Part shown: positions 51,913-60,341 of the stretch, piece by piece
How positions within the stretch are numbered: position 1 is the first letter of the stretch
Layout: every line of letters starts with the position of its first letter
NCBI GenBank assembly: GCA_021846275.1
Contig: JAJZBZ010000001.1
Coordinates: 833,439-897,438, forward strand
Source: Acidobacteriota bacterium
Lineage (GTDB): Bacteria > Acidobacteriota > Terriglobia > Terriglobales > Acidobacteriaceae
Direction: 5' to 3'
DNA length: 64,000 bases
Translations under genes and position numbers: made by a program
Notes under the pieces: model-generated
Databases searched by the model: none
What the model saw: only the letters and a program-made list of their open reading frames with translations
What the model was told of the DNA's origin: nothing

Positions 51913-51954
51913 AGTCGTCAGGGTTCAGTCGTCAGGGATCAGTCGTCAGCGGTC
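51913..51954 (+). repeat. three tandem copies of a 14-bp repeat
   Basis: The units AGTCGTCAGGGTTC, AGTCGTCAGGGATC and AGTCGTCAGCGGTC follow one another exactly, with AGT of a fourth unit after them. Confidence 0.75.
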
Positions 51955-52150
51955 AGTAACAACGCATCCATTGTCGTTGCTTTTTTGTTGTCATTCCCGC
52001 AGGGAATCTGCTTCTGTTTTTCTCTCGTCCTCCACCAATCCGGGTGCCCCATCCAGGCTTCCGCTTGCGTGGGTAACGCATCTGCCCAGGCCTCGATTCT
52101 GTGAACTGGACACCACCCGAAAGTCGCCAACCCTCAGGCGCGATCCACCA

Positions 52151-52179
52151 CAACCCCTGACAACTGACCCCGGACAACT
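52151..52179 (-). repeat. two inverted copies of the 14-bp repeat
   Basis: Read on the minus strand the units are AGTTGTCCGGGGTC and AGTTGTCAGGGGTT, close to the direct copies 200 bp away but in opposite orientation. Confidence 0.6.
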
Positions 52180-52180
52180 A

Positions 52181-52214
52181 AAAAAGCCGCAGGCATCCCG
52201 CCTGCGGCCTTTTT
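52181..52214. terminator. bidirectional terminator
   Basis: GCCGCAGG pairs with CCTGCGGC around a 7-nt loop, flanked by AAAAA on one side and TTTTT on the other, so it works on both strands between the convergent exonuclease and permease genes. Confidence 0.88.
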
Positions 52215-52226
52215 CGCAAACAGCCG

Positions 52227-53741
52227 TTACTCCATCGCCTGCACCTTGCTGTGCTTCAGCGAATACGTGAAGTAGATCCCCAGCCCCACCACCAGCCACG
52301 CAATCATCACCGTCCACGTAATCAGCGGCAGCTGCACCATCAGAAACAGCGCCATCCCGATCCCCAGAATCGGCACCAGCGGCACCAGCGGCGTCTTGAA
52401 CGGTCGATGCATCTCCGGATGCCGCACCCGCAGTATCCACACTCCCGCGCAGACGATCATGAACGCCAGCAGCGTCCCGATATTCACCAGCTCGCTCAGC
52501 CGGTCAATCGGCAGAAACGCCGGCATCACCGCCACCACCAGCCCCACGATAATCGTCGACTTCCACGGCGTGCGAAACTTCGGATGAATCTCCGACGCCC
52601 ACTTCGGCAGCAGCCCATCCCGCGACATCGAGAAGAACACCCGCGACTGCCCCAGCAGCATCACCAGCATCACCGTGCCCAGCCCGAAGATCGCGCCAAC
52701 CTTCACCAGCATCGATCCCCAGCTCACGCCCGTCGCGTCAATCCCCAGCGCCACCGGAGCCGCCACATCCAGCGACCGATAGTTCACCAGCCCCGTCAGC
52801 ACCGTTGAAACCACGATATACAGCAGCGTGCAAAACACCAGCGATCCCAGAATCCCGATCGGCATGTCCCGCTGCGGATTCTTCGCCTCCTGCGCCGCCG
52901 TCGATACCGCGTCAAATCCGATATACGAGAAGAAGATCGAGGCCGCCGCCGCCGCAATCCCCATCACCCCAAAGTTTCCACTCGCATCGCGCGGCGGAAT
53001 GAACGGATGCCAGTTCGCCCGCGCCACCTCCGGATGCCGCAGCAGAAACGCAATCCCCAGCACCAGAAACACCGCCACAATCCCCAGCTTCACAATCACA
53101 ATCGCCGTGTTCAGGTTCGCCGACTCCTGAATCCCCACCACCAGCACCGTCGTCACCACCAGAATCACCAGCAGCGCAATCAGGTTGAACAGCCCCGTCA
53201 CATGCGGCAGCCCCGCGTCCGTCACCCCCGGCGGCAAGGACATCACCGGCATCCACTGCGCGTGATAAAACACCAGCACCGTCCCCGTCGTCGCCGTCAA
53301 CTGCGGCGGAATATAAATATGCAACTGCTGCAAAAAGCTGTTGAAATACCCCGACCAGCCCGACGCCACCGTCGCCGCGCCAAACGCATACTCCAGCACC
53401 AGGTCCCAGCCAATAATCCATGCCACCAGCTCGCCCAGCGTCGCATACCCATACGTATACGCCGACCCGGCAATCGGCAGAATCGACGCAAACTCCGCAT
53501 AGCACAATCCCGCAAACGCGCAGGTAATCCCCGCCAGCACAAAGCTCAGCGCCACCGCCGGCCCGGCATGCAGCGCCGCCGCCTGTCCCGTCAGCACAAA
53601 AATTCCCGCGCCAATAATCGCGCCAATCCCCAGCATGATCAGGTTCAGCGCGCCCAGCGAGCGCTTCAGCGTATGCTCGCCCTCTTCCTGCGCTTCCTTG
53701 TGCAGCACGGCCAGCGGTTTGATCTTCCAAAGATTCGCCAT
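52227..53741 (-). CDS. APC-family amino acid permease (cationic amino acid transporter-like)
   Basis: The 504-residue protein has about twelve to fourteen membrane helices. Typical of the APC superfamily is LGIGAIIGAGIFVLTG in helix 1, followed by YAEFASILPIAGSAYTYGYATLGE and YIGFDAVSTAAQEAKNPQRDMPIGI. SRVFFSMSRDGLLPKWASEIHPKFRTP is the CAT/YhdG-type signature. The substrate is probably an amino acid taken up with protons; specificity cannot be read. It lies 33 bp downstream of a second APC permease on the same strand, so they are likely co-transcribed. The coding strand is G-rich, in line with the local skew. Confidence 0.93.
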   Translation of the reverse strand: MANLWKIKPLAVLHKEAQEEGEHTLKRSLGALNLIMLGIGAIIGAGIFVLTGQAAALHAGPAVALSFVLAGITCAFAGLCYAEFASILPIAGSAYTYGYATLGELVAWIIGWDLVLEYAFGAATVASGWSGYFNSFLQQLHIYIPPQLTATTGTVLVFYHAQWMPVMSLPPGVTDAGLPHVTGLFNLIALLVILVVTTVLVVGIQESANLNTAIVIVKLGIVAVFLVLGIAFLLRHPEVARANWHPFIPPRDASGNFGVMGIAAAAASIFFSYIGFDAVSTAAQEAKNPQRDMPIGILGSLVFCTLLYIVVSTVLTGLVNYRSLDVAAPVALGIDATGVSWGSMLVKVGAIFGLGTVMLVMLLGQSRVFFSMSRDGLLPKWASEIHPKFRTPWKSTIIVGLVVAVMPAFLPIDRLSELVNIGTLLAFMIVCAGVWILRVRHPEMHRPFKTPLVPLVPILGIGMALFLMVQLPLITWTVMIAWLVVGLGIYFTYSLKHSKVQAME

Positions 53742-53774
53742 CAGTCGCGTCCCATCCTCCTCAGTAAATTTCGC

Positions 53775-55316
53775 TCAGCCATTCTCAGGCAATGAACCCG
53801 CGCCCGCGTTCCCCCCGCGTCGAGTCCACAAAAAATACACAGGAATCCCCAGCAGCACGATCCCCAGTCCCGGCCATGTGTACTGCGGCTTGTACCGCAA
53901 TAATACGATACAAATCCACGTCGCCATCGCGATATAAATCATCGGCAGCACCGGATACCCCGGCGCGCGATACGGCCTTTCGGCCTCCGGCCGCTTCACC
54001 CGCAGCACCATCAGCCCCGCAATCGTCAGAATATAAAACACCAGCACCGCGAACATCACATAATCCAGCAGCTGATTGAACGACCCCGACACACACAGCA
54101 TCACCGTCCACGCCGCCTGCACCGCCAGCGCCATCACCGGCGTCCGATACCGCCTGCTCAGCCGTCCCACCGAGCGAAAAAACAGCCCATCCCGGCTCAT
54201 CGCGTAGTACACGCGCGCACCGGCCAGCGTCATTCCGTTCGCGCAGCCAAATCCCGAAATCAGAATCGCCGCCGCCATCAGCCCCGTGCCCACTCCCGGA
54301 AAGATCGCCTCCAGCACCGCCGTCCCCACCCGATCATCCGTCGCATGCGCAATCCCACGCGCCATCACCGTCGCCCCATGCGCATCCCCCATCAGCGGCA
54401 ACACCATCAGATACGCCAGCGAGATCAGAAAATACAGCGCCAGCACCGACCCCGTTCCCAACAGCAGCGACAGCGGCAGATTCCTCTGCGGATCCCTCAC
54501 CTCGCCCGCCGTAAACGTCACATTGTTCCACGCATCCGCGGAAAACAACGACCCCACCTGCACCACCGCCAGCAGCACCACCACCGACACCATCGCCGTC
54601 TCGCCGCCCACTCCCGTCGTCAGAGGATGCAGCCGCGTCCACCCCGCGCTCGCACCTGCTCCAAAATTGGCCCGCATCGCCGCCGCATGACGACCCACCG
54701 TCAGCCCCAGCACCGCCATCCCCACCAGCGCCAGCCCCTTGGCCGTCGTAAACACATTCTGCACCATCGCGCCCAGCTTCACCCCAAACGCATTCACCAC
54801 CGCCAGCGCCACCACCAGCAGCAGACCCGCCAGGTTCGCCGTATTCACCCCGATCTCCATATTCCCCAGCGCCACCGGACCCACCCGCGCCACCGGCACA
54901 TGCGCAATATGCCACAGCCAGTGCTCGCTCGAAACAGCCGGAAAAAACACCCCCAGAAACTTCCCGAATCCCACGCACACCGCCGCAATCGTCCCCGTCT
55001 GAATCACCAGAAACAGCGTCCACCCATACAGAAAACCCCACATCGGCCCCAGCGCCTCGCGCAGATACACATACTGCCCGCCCGCCTTCGGCATCATCGC
55101 CGCCAGCTCCCCATAGCACAGCGCGCCAATCATCGTCATCAGCGCCGTCACCCCCCACGCCGCCAGAAACAGCCCCGCCGACTGCGTGATCCGCGCAATC
55201 TCCGCCGCCACCAGAAATATCCCCGAACCCACCATCGACCCGGCCACAATCGCCGTCGAGCTGAAAAGCCCCAGCGTCCGCTCCAACCCCACCCGCTCAC
55301 CTGTCTTCGTCGTCAT
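53775..55316 (-). CDS. APC-family amino acid permease (LAT-like)
   Basis: The start at 55316 (MTTKTGERV) follows GAGAG at 8 nt. The 513-residue protein has about twelve helices; helix 1 reads STAIVAGSMVGSGIFLVAAE, then CYGELAAMMPKAGGQYVYLREALGPMWGFLYGW, ARVYYAMSRDGLFFRS and a C-terminal WTRRGG tail. These features fit the LAT/SLC7-like branch of the APC superfamily rather than the CAT-like neighbour, so the pair probably differ in substrate. It is the last ordinary gene before the lower-GC region to the right. Confidence 0.92.
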   Translation of the reverse strand: MTTKTGERVGLERTLGLFSSTAIVAGSMVGSGIFLVAAEIARITQSAGLFLAAWGVTALMTMIGALCYGELAAMMPKAGGQYVYLREALGPMWGFLYGWTLFLVIQTGTIAAVCVGFGKFLGVFFPAVSSEHWLWHIAHVPVARVGPVALGNMEIGVNTANLAGLLLVVALAVVNAFGVKLGAMVQNVFTTAKGLALVGMAVLGLTVGRHAAAMRANFGAGASAGWTRLHPLTTGVGGETAMVSVVVLLAVVQVGSLFSADAWNNVTFTAGEVRDPQRNLPLSLLLGTGSVLALYFLISLAYLMVLPLMGDAHGATVMARGIAHATDDRVGTAVLEAIFPGVGTGLMAAAILISGFGCANGMTLAGARVYYAMSRDGLFFRSVGRLSRRYRTPVMALAVQAAWTVMLCVSGSFNQLLDYVMFAVLVFYILTIAGLMVLRVKRPEAERPYRAPGYPVLPMIYIAMATWICIVLLRYKPQYTWPGLGIVLLGIPVYFLWTRRGGNAGAGSLPENG

Positions 55317-55432
55317 CACTTCTCTCGTTTGTACCCGAACCACCACCCCCCTGTCTCCATCTTTCTCTCACTGATCTTGCCCTCAGGATGCGTACCCCAT
55401 ATGCGCTGGGGTTGAGATTAATCCACACGTAA

Positions 55433-55843
55433 TCGCCCTGCGCGACTTTTTATGTGCCGCCGGACGATGAGCGATTCCGTGTTCTCTGCGATGACGGTGC
55501 AGAGTATGTGGCCAGAACCCGGAACGAACTGGATGTTTTGTTGGTGGATGGTTTCGATGCCGACGGCCAGCCGCCTGAACTATGTTCCGAGAAATTCTAT
55601 CGTGGCTGCTGGTCGGCATTGACGCCTTCTGGCGTCATGGTGCTGAATTTGTGCGACCATGGAAACCAGACTAATTTCTCCCGGATCAAACGTGTCTTCG
55701 ATGACCAGGCATTGATCGTCACTCCGGATGACGGCGGGAATCGGGTGGTGTTTGCATGCAAAGGAAGATCGAGATGGCAGGAAGAACACGCAGGTTCGAT
55801 CCTGATGAAGATCAAAGGATTTGAGTATCGCGGCACGTTGTGA
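55433..55843 (+). pseudogene. decayed spermidine/spermine synthase-like fragment
   Basis: The frame opens after a stop at 55430 and reads ATFYVPPDDERFRVLCDDGAEYVAR, then LDVLLVDGFDADGQPPELCSEKFYRGCWSALTPSGVMVLNLC. This is the C-terminal half of a spermidine-synthase-type methyltransferase fold (acidic loop, then the catalytic-domain strand). The N-terminal half with the SAM-binding glycine motif is absent upstream, where the sequence is non-coding. A GTG at 55454 could start a 129-residue product, but the loss of half the domain makes function unlikely. It marks the left edge of the low-GC region. Confidence 0.72.
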
Positions 55844-55914
55844 GGCTATGCGGTGCGCGCTCCTGATCAATCATCGGCGGAACATTGCGATTCGACAAGA
55901 CTTTTCTTGCCGTT

Positions 55915-56136
55915 CTAATCCGACCGGGATACGTTTTTTTCTTGCCGGGCAATTTTTGCTTTGATTTTCGGCAGGTACTCAAGGTACCGCTCCGATTTCT
56001 GTGGCAACAAAGAGTCTTCCATTGCTCTTCGATAGCCGCCGGTATAGATGGAATACATGACGGCCAGCGCGCATCCGACTCCAAACCCAAAGCCCACAAA
56101 AAATCCCACGATGATGGCGATCGTCAGAGATGTCAT
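55915..56136 (-). CDS. small membrane protein coupled to the hydrogenase-like operon, 73 aa
   Basis: The ATG at 56136 overlaps the TGA of the NuoB-like gene (ATGA), so it is translationally coupled and is the last gene of the operon. The 73-residue product has one membrane helix rich in glycine (IAIIVGFFVGFGFGVGCALAVMY) and then a basic cytosolic tail (YRRAMEDSLLPQKSERYLEYLPKIKAKIARQ). It is unrecognised. The Gly-zipper helix and coupling suggest a small accessory subunit of the complex. It is too short for routine gene callers. Confidence 0.65.
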   Translation of the reverse strand: MTSLTIAIIVGFFVGFGFGVGCALAVMYSIYTGGYRRAMEDSLLPQKSERYLEYLPKIKAKIARQEKNVSRSD

Positions 56137-56657
56137 TTTTTGCCCTTTTCGTCGAGCGGTCGGACTGTGTTCAGGATTGTAGAAAGAATCGCTGTCGGGC
56201 TGGGTGGACATCCGCAAACACTGGCATTGACGGGAAGAACATCCGCGACGCCACCTCTGCTGGCGTAACTCTTGCCGAAGACGCCGCCACATGCTCCGCA
56301 ATCTCCGACCGAAACAACCCATTTGGGATCAGGCATTGCGTCATACGTCCTTCGGAGAGCCTCTTCCATGTTGACGGAAACCGGGCCGGTGACGAGCAGC
56401 ATATCCGCATGACGCGGACTGGCCACAAATTTGATCCCCGCTCCCTCGATGTTGTAATACGGGTTGTTGAGGGCCACGATTTCCAGCTCACACCCATTGC
56501 AGGAACCGGCATCGACATGACGAATGCAGAGAGCCCGCCCAAGAATCTTCCGCAAATCACTTTGCATCGTGTCATGGATGGATGCGGAATCATCGGGCGC
56601 TGGCGGTGATTCTGTCAGAAGTCCGGTTTGAAGAATACGTGCGAGAGTGTTCCACAT
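56133..56657 (-). CDS. hyfI: NuoB/HyfI-like Fe-S subunit of the Ehr-type complex
   Basis: The preferred start is 56657, reading MWNTLARILQTGLLTE like related subunits; an ATG at 56672 overlapping the upstream gene is an alternative. The 174-residue protein carries the four cysteines of the N2-type [4Fe-4S] cluster: two in AGSCNGCELE, one in SVGDCGACGG and one in ASVCGCPPSP. This subunit delivers electrons next to the large-subunit active or quinone-like site on the cytosolic face. It follows the large subunit directly and overlaps the 73-residue gene. The N2 ligands are intact although the partner has lost its metal ligands. Confidence 0.93.
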   Translation of the reverse strand: MWNTLARILQTGLLTESPPAPDDSASIHDTMQSDLRKILGRALCIRHVDAGSCNGCELEIVALNNPYYNIEGAGIKFVASPRHADMLLVTGPVSVNMEEALRRTYDAMPDPKWVVSVGDCGACGGVFGKSYASRGGVADVLPVNASVCGCPPSPTAILSTILNTVRPLDEKGKK

Positions 56658-56664
56658 GGTCGTA

Positions 56665-58212
56665 TCACCCATCCTGTCCGCTATAGGACAGATTGAAGGA
56701 TTTGTTGATAAGTGGGAAATCCGGAACGATGTTGCCGAGAATCGCGTATTCGAGTAACGGCCAGTTTTGCCAGGACGGATCGTGCGCGTGGCAGCGGCGA
56801 ATGGATTCATCCGGTCCGGTTTCAAGCGCAATCATCACCGGGCCTCGCCAGCCTTCGATGAGTCCGATCCCAATCTGATTTTCTTTCGCAACCGGAACGG
56901 TTGCATGGACCGCTCCCGCAGCGATATCCGCAAGGATCTTTCGGCAGAGGCGCAGGGATTCCAGGACTTCCTCGAAGCGGATCTGCGCTCGCGCTGCCAC
57001 GTCTCCTTCAGTCTGAATGGAGATTTTTGGCGTGAGAGCGTCATAGGGCTTCGAGCAAGGATGCGCGCGCAGGTCGCAAGCGATGCCGGAGGCACGTGCA
57101 ACCAAACCAATCGCCCCGAGTTGCTCGGCCGTTTCTTTTTCCAGTCGTCCGGCTTCGCGAAAACGATCCTGCACGCCGGCATGCTCTTCAAAGATGGAGT
57201 GCATTCGGATGACCGATGGTTCCAATGCGTCGTAGAAAGTGAGCAGCGCGCCTCGCGCCTCCGTTGTCAGATCAAGGGCGACGCCACCGGGAACTACGTA
57301 ATCCATCAGATAACGAGCGCCGAACGCAGTAGCATTCACGCGCAGCAAGTCTTCTTTCAACTTTGAGAACTGGGTAAGGCTGAAGGCGAAACCAGCATCG
57401 TTCCCCAGCGCACCGAGATCGCCTAAATGGTTTGCGATGCGCTCCTGCTCAAGCGCGAGAGCGCGCAACCAGAGTGCGCGATTCGGGCATACAGTACCGG
57501 TGATTGACTCCAGTGATACGCAATAAGCCCACGAAAATGCAACTGCTGAATCGCCGGAAAGTCGAGCCGCCAACCGATGACCATCCCGCTGCAAAGTCTT
57601 CTCAAACAGTTTTGCGACTCCTTTGTGCGTGTATCCCAGACGCTCTTCGAGGCGCAGGACTTTCTCGCCGACCACGGAGAAGCGGAAATGCCCAGGTTCG
57701 ATGGTGCCGGCATGGACAGGGCCGACTGCGATTTCATGAACGCCGTCACCCTCCACGGAGACGAACGAATAGGGCGCCGCGGCAACCGGGTATTGCTGAT
57801 CGCCGTCAAAATCCTTTCTCAATGGGAAGGTCGTTTCTGGCCACCCACCGTGACGCAGCCAGCCCCGCGTGTCCGGTGCCTCTGTCGAGATCCCAAGCAG
57901 ATCGTGAACGGCACGCTGCATTCGAGCAGCCACAGGAAAGAAACTCGCGATACTTGAATACGAAGGTGCGACAGTGTCAGTGAGGAAATATTCGACCACC
58001 AACACAACCCGAGGCAGCAGGTACGCAGCAAAAATGCGAAAGCCACCGTCACGATCTCGATCATCCGCGCCCCACAGACTCAGGAGGGTTGCATTTTCCT
58101 TCCGCATATCCGCTGCTGTTTGCAGCCATTGCTCGCGATTGACGCGTAGGTAATGGGTTGGAAGGTTTCCCGGAAGGATTGCCGAATTTTTCAGGATTGT
58201 GTCCACAGTCAT
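56665..58212 (-). CDS. hyfG: NuoCD/HyfG-like large subunit lacking the NiFe ligands
   Basis: The 515-residue protein is a fused NuoC-like N-terminal part and NuoD/hydrogenase large-subunit domain, recognised by IEPGHFRFSV and RLEERLGYTHKGVAKLFE. Hydrogenases need CxxC at the N-terminal motif, but residues 217-231 read RLSGDSAVAFSWAYC, with Ser219 and Ser222 in place of cysteines. The C-terminal motif reads DPSWQN, with Ser480 and Asn483 in place of cysteines. It therefore cannot bind the NiFe centre. It is transcribed one base after the HyfF-like gene. It is best called an Ehr-type subunit of unknown substrate. Confidence 0.92.
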   Translation of the reverse strand: MTVDTILKNSAILPGNLPTHYLRVNREQWLQTAADMRKENATLLSLWGADDRDRDGGFRIFAAYLLPRVVLVVEYFLTDTVAPSYSSIASFFPVAARMQRAVHDLLGISTEAPDTRGWLRHGGWPETTFPLRKDFDGDQQYPVAAAPYSFVSVEGDGVHEIAVGPVHAGTIEPGHFRFSVVGEKVLRLEERLGYTHKGVAKLFEKTLQRDGHRLAARLSGDSAVAFSWAYCVSLESITGTVCPNRALWLRALALEQERIANHLGDLGALGNDAGFAFSLTQFSKLKEDLLRVNATAFGARYLMDYVVPGGVALDLTTEARGALLTFYDALEPSVIRMHSIFEEHAGVQDRFREAGRLEKETAEQLGAIGLVARASGIACDLRAHPCSKPYDALTPKISIQTEGDVAARAQIRFEEVLESLRLCRKILADIAAGAVHATVPVAKENQIGIGLIEGWRGPVMIALETGPDESIRRCHAHDPSWQNWPLLEYAILGNIVPDFPLINKSFNLSYSGQDG

Positions 58213-58213
58213 C

Positions 58214-59668
58214 TCATCCTCCGATCAGTTGCGCCGCCGCGCGATACCAATCGGCGAGCGCCAGGGGAATATATACGCCGAGCATGAGCACCAATGCGAG
58301 GTGAACAAAAACTGGAACCAGTGCAGGAGAATGCGGCAAAGGTGGCGCATCGCTTTCGCCGAAGACCATCGGCTGCACTTTTCGGAAGATGGCAGCAAAG
58401 GCAACACCGAGGGCGATCAGCAGCCATGGCGTCGTCCAAGGATGCTCGCGCATGGCTGTCGTCAGCACCAGAAATTCGCTCGCGAAGACGCCAAACGGCG
58501 GCATGCCCAGAATGGCGAGCGAACCCAGCATCAGTCCCCAGCCAATTGTCGGGCTGATGCTCACCAGACCGCGAATGCCGTCCATCTGTTGCGTATCGGC
58601 GGTCTGTGAGGCATGGCCCGCGGTAAAGAAGATGGAGGACTTGGTGAGCGAATGTACAGTCATGTGCAGCAAGGCTGCAAAATTGGCGATGGGACCGCCG
58701 ATCCCGAACGCGAAGGTGATGATGCCCATGTGTTCAATGGATGAATAGCCGAACAACCGCTTGATGTCGCGCTGCCTCCACAGAAAAAACGCACCGAGCA
58801 GGGCGGAAAGCAGGCCAAAAACCATGAGCATGTGGCCCGGAAGATAAGAACCGATCGAACCTTCGACTAACACTTTCGAACGGATGACCGCGTACAGAGC
58901 CACGTTCAGCAGCAAGCCTGACAGGACAGCAGAGACAGGCGTCGGCCCCTCGGCGTGAGCGTCCGGAAGCCAGTTATGCAGTGGCGCGAGACCCACCTTG
59001 GTCCCGTAACCGACCAGCAGAAAGACAAAAGCCAGGCCCAGCACTCTTGGCTCAAGCTGTCCTTTTACAGAGTTCAGGTGCGTCCATAGCAGGGCGGTCA
59101 TGCCCTCGCTGCCCAAAGCGCGCTCCGCTGCAAAGTACAAGAGGATGGTGCCGAACAGCGCCTGCGCGATGCCGACTCCGCACAGGATGAAATACTTCCA
59201 CGCTGCCTCCAGGCTTGCGCGCGTGCGATACAGCGATACCAGAAGGACCGTCGAGAGCGTCGCCGCTTCCATCGCCACCCACAGCAACCCCATATTGTTC
59301 GTGAGCAGCGCAAGGAACATTGCCGCCATAAACAATTGATACATGCTGTGGTAGAGCCGCAGCCGTTTCGCGTTCAAGCGTCCACGCTGTTCTTCGATCC
59401 GCATGTACGGCCTGGAAAAGAGCGCTGTTGTGAATCCGACGAATGCCGTGAGCGCGACCAGAAAGACGTTGAAGGAGTCGACAAAAAACTGTTCGTGAAT
59501 TGCGAGAAGCGGACCGCCACGAAGCACATGCAGCACGAGAAATGCGACGGCAATGAGGGTTGCGCAGCTCACGCCTGCATTCAGCTCAGCGGCAAAACGG
59601 TGCGATCCGAACCAGGCCAGCAACAGTGCTCCCAGCAGGGGCAGTGCGAGAACGGTCAGAAGGTCCAA
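58214..59668 (-). CDS. hyfF: HyfF-like antiporter-type membrane subunit (NuoM/N family)
   Basis: The 484-residue protein has about fourteen membrane helices of the Mrp-antiporter family. The proton-channel residues are in place: Glu of WVAMEAATLS, Lys of VGYGTKVGLAPLHNWLPDAHAEGP, and Lys of HSLTKSSIFF. It would translocate protons (or sodium) when driven by the hydrophilic arm. It is separated by one base from the genes on either side, showing a tightly packed operon. The family call is firm; ion type is not determined. Confidence 0.94.
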   Translation of the reverse strand: MDLLTVLALPLLGALLLAWFGSHRFAAELNAGVSCATLIAVAFLVLHVLRGGPLLAIHEQFFVDSFNVFLVALTAFVGFTTALFSRPYMRIEEQRGRLNAKRLRLYHSMYQLFMAAMFLALLTNNMGLLWVAMEAATLSTVLLVSLYRTRASLEAAWKYFILCGVGIAQALFGTILLYFAAERALGSEGMTALLWTHLNSVKGQLEPRVLGLAFVFLLVGYGTKVGLAPLHNWLPDAHAEGPTPVSAVLSGLLLNVALYAVIRSKVLVEGSIGSYLPGHMLMVFGLLSALLGAFFLWRQRDIKRLFGYSSIEHMGIITFAFGIGGPIANFAALLHMTVHSLTKSSIFFTAGHASQTADTQQMDGIRGLVSISPTIGWGLMLGSLAILGMPPFGVFASEFLVLTTAMREHPWTTPWLLIALGVAFAAIFRKVQPMVFGESDAPPLPHSPALVPVFVHLALVLMLGVYIPLALADWYRAAAQLIGG

Positions 59669-59669
59669 T

Positions 59670-60335
59670 TCATTCCTCCCTCAGTGATTCCAGATGGCTA
59701 AGGTCGAGGCTGTCGAACTGCTCACGAATCTGGAAGAAAAATATCCCCAGGATGAAGAATCCAACCAGAAGGTCGAGCGCGATGCCCAACTCGATGACCA
59801 TGGGCATGCCGTAGGTGGCGCTGGTCGCGGCAAAAAATAATCCGTTCTCCATCGCAAGGAATCCAATGACCTGCGTGATCGCTTTGCGGCGGGTAATCAT
59901 CATAAGAAAGGCAAGAAAGATGACGGCCAGGGCAATGCCAATGGTATTGCGTGTGATGGTTGTCGCCATCTGGCTGATCGGCTGCGCCAATCCAAAAGCG
60001 AAGATGACCAGGGCCAGACCAACGAGCATCGTGGTGGGTATGTTGACCAAAGGTTCGCTGTCCCATTGTGCGCCGAGCTTTCGCACCAGCCGATGCAGAA
60101 TCCACGGAAGCACAATCACCTTGAGCAGTAATGTCAACGCCGCCGAGGCATAGAGTTCTGTTAGCCCGGCGCTGTAGGCGACCAGAATCGTAGACAAAAA
60201 AAGCACGGCTCCCTGCCACGCGAACAGTGTGATCAGTCGCTGCGTTCGTCGCCGGGAAAGCATGGCAAATGAAATCAGCAGCAGGCTCGCAGCCAGCAGA
60301 TTGAGAGATTCGGCGATAAGCTGGGATCGATGCAT
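59670..60335 (-). CDS. hyfE: HyfE-like membrane subunit (NuoK-related)
   Basis: The 221-residue protein has about six to seven hydrophobic helices. The second half contains RNTIGIALAVIFLAFLMMITRRKAITQVIGFLAMENGLFFAATSATYGMPMVIELG, the HyfE signature with the membrane glutamate of the NuoK-like core (LAMENGLF). A short cytosolic C-terminus (IREQFDSLDLSHLESLREE) ends it. It belongs with HyfF and HyfB to the membrane arm. It follows HyfC with a six-base gap. Confidence 0.93.
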   Translation of the reverse strand: MHRSQLIAESLNLLAASLLLISFAMLSRRRTQRLITLFAWQGAVLFLSTILVAYSAGLTELYASAALTLLLKVIVLPWILHRLVRKLGAQWDSEPLVNIPTTMLVGLALVIFAFGLAQPISQMATTITRNTIGIALAVIFLAFLMMITRRKAITQVIGFLAMENGLFFAATSATYGMPMVIELGIALDLLVGFFILGIFFFQIREQFDSLDLSHLESLREE

Positions 60336-60341
60336 ACTTGT

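Larger units (their letters stand above)
51882..52226. other. 345-bp intergenic region made mainly of repeats
   Basis: No gene is supported. It contains a 14-bp direct repeat (51913-51954), a small TTCCC-GCA-GGGAA palindrome (51994-52006), inverted copies of the 14-bp unit (52151-52179) and a bidirectional terminator (52181-52214). Confidence 0.65.

Noticed and set aside
56665..58212. Functional [NiFe] hydrogenase large subunit
   Set aside because: All four nickel-ligand cysteine positions are Ser or Asn, so hydrogenase activity is not supported.
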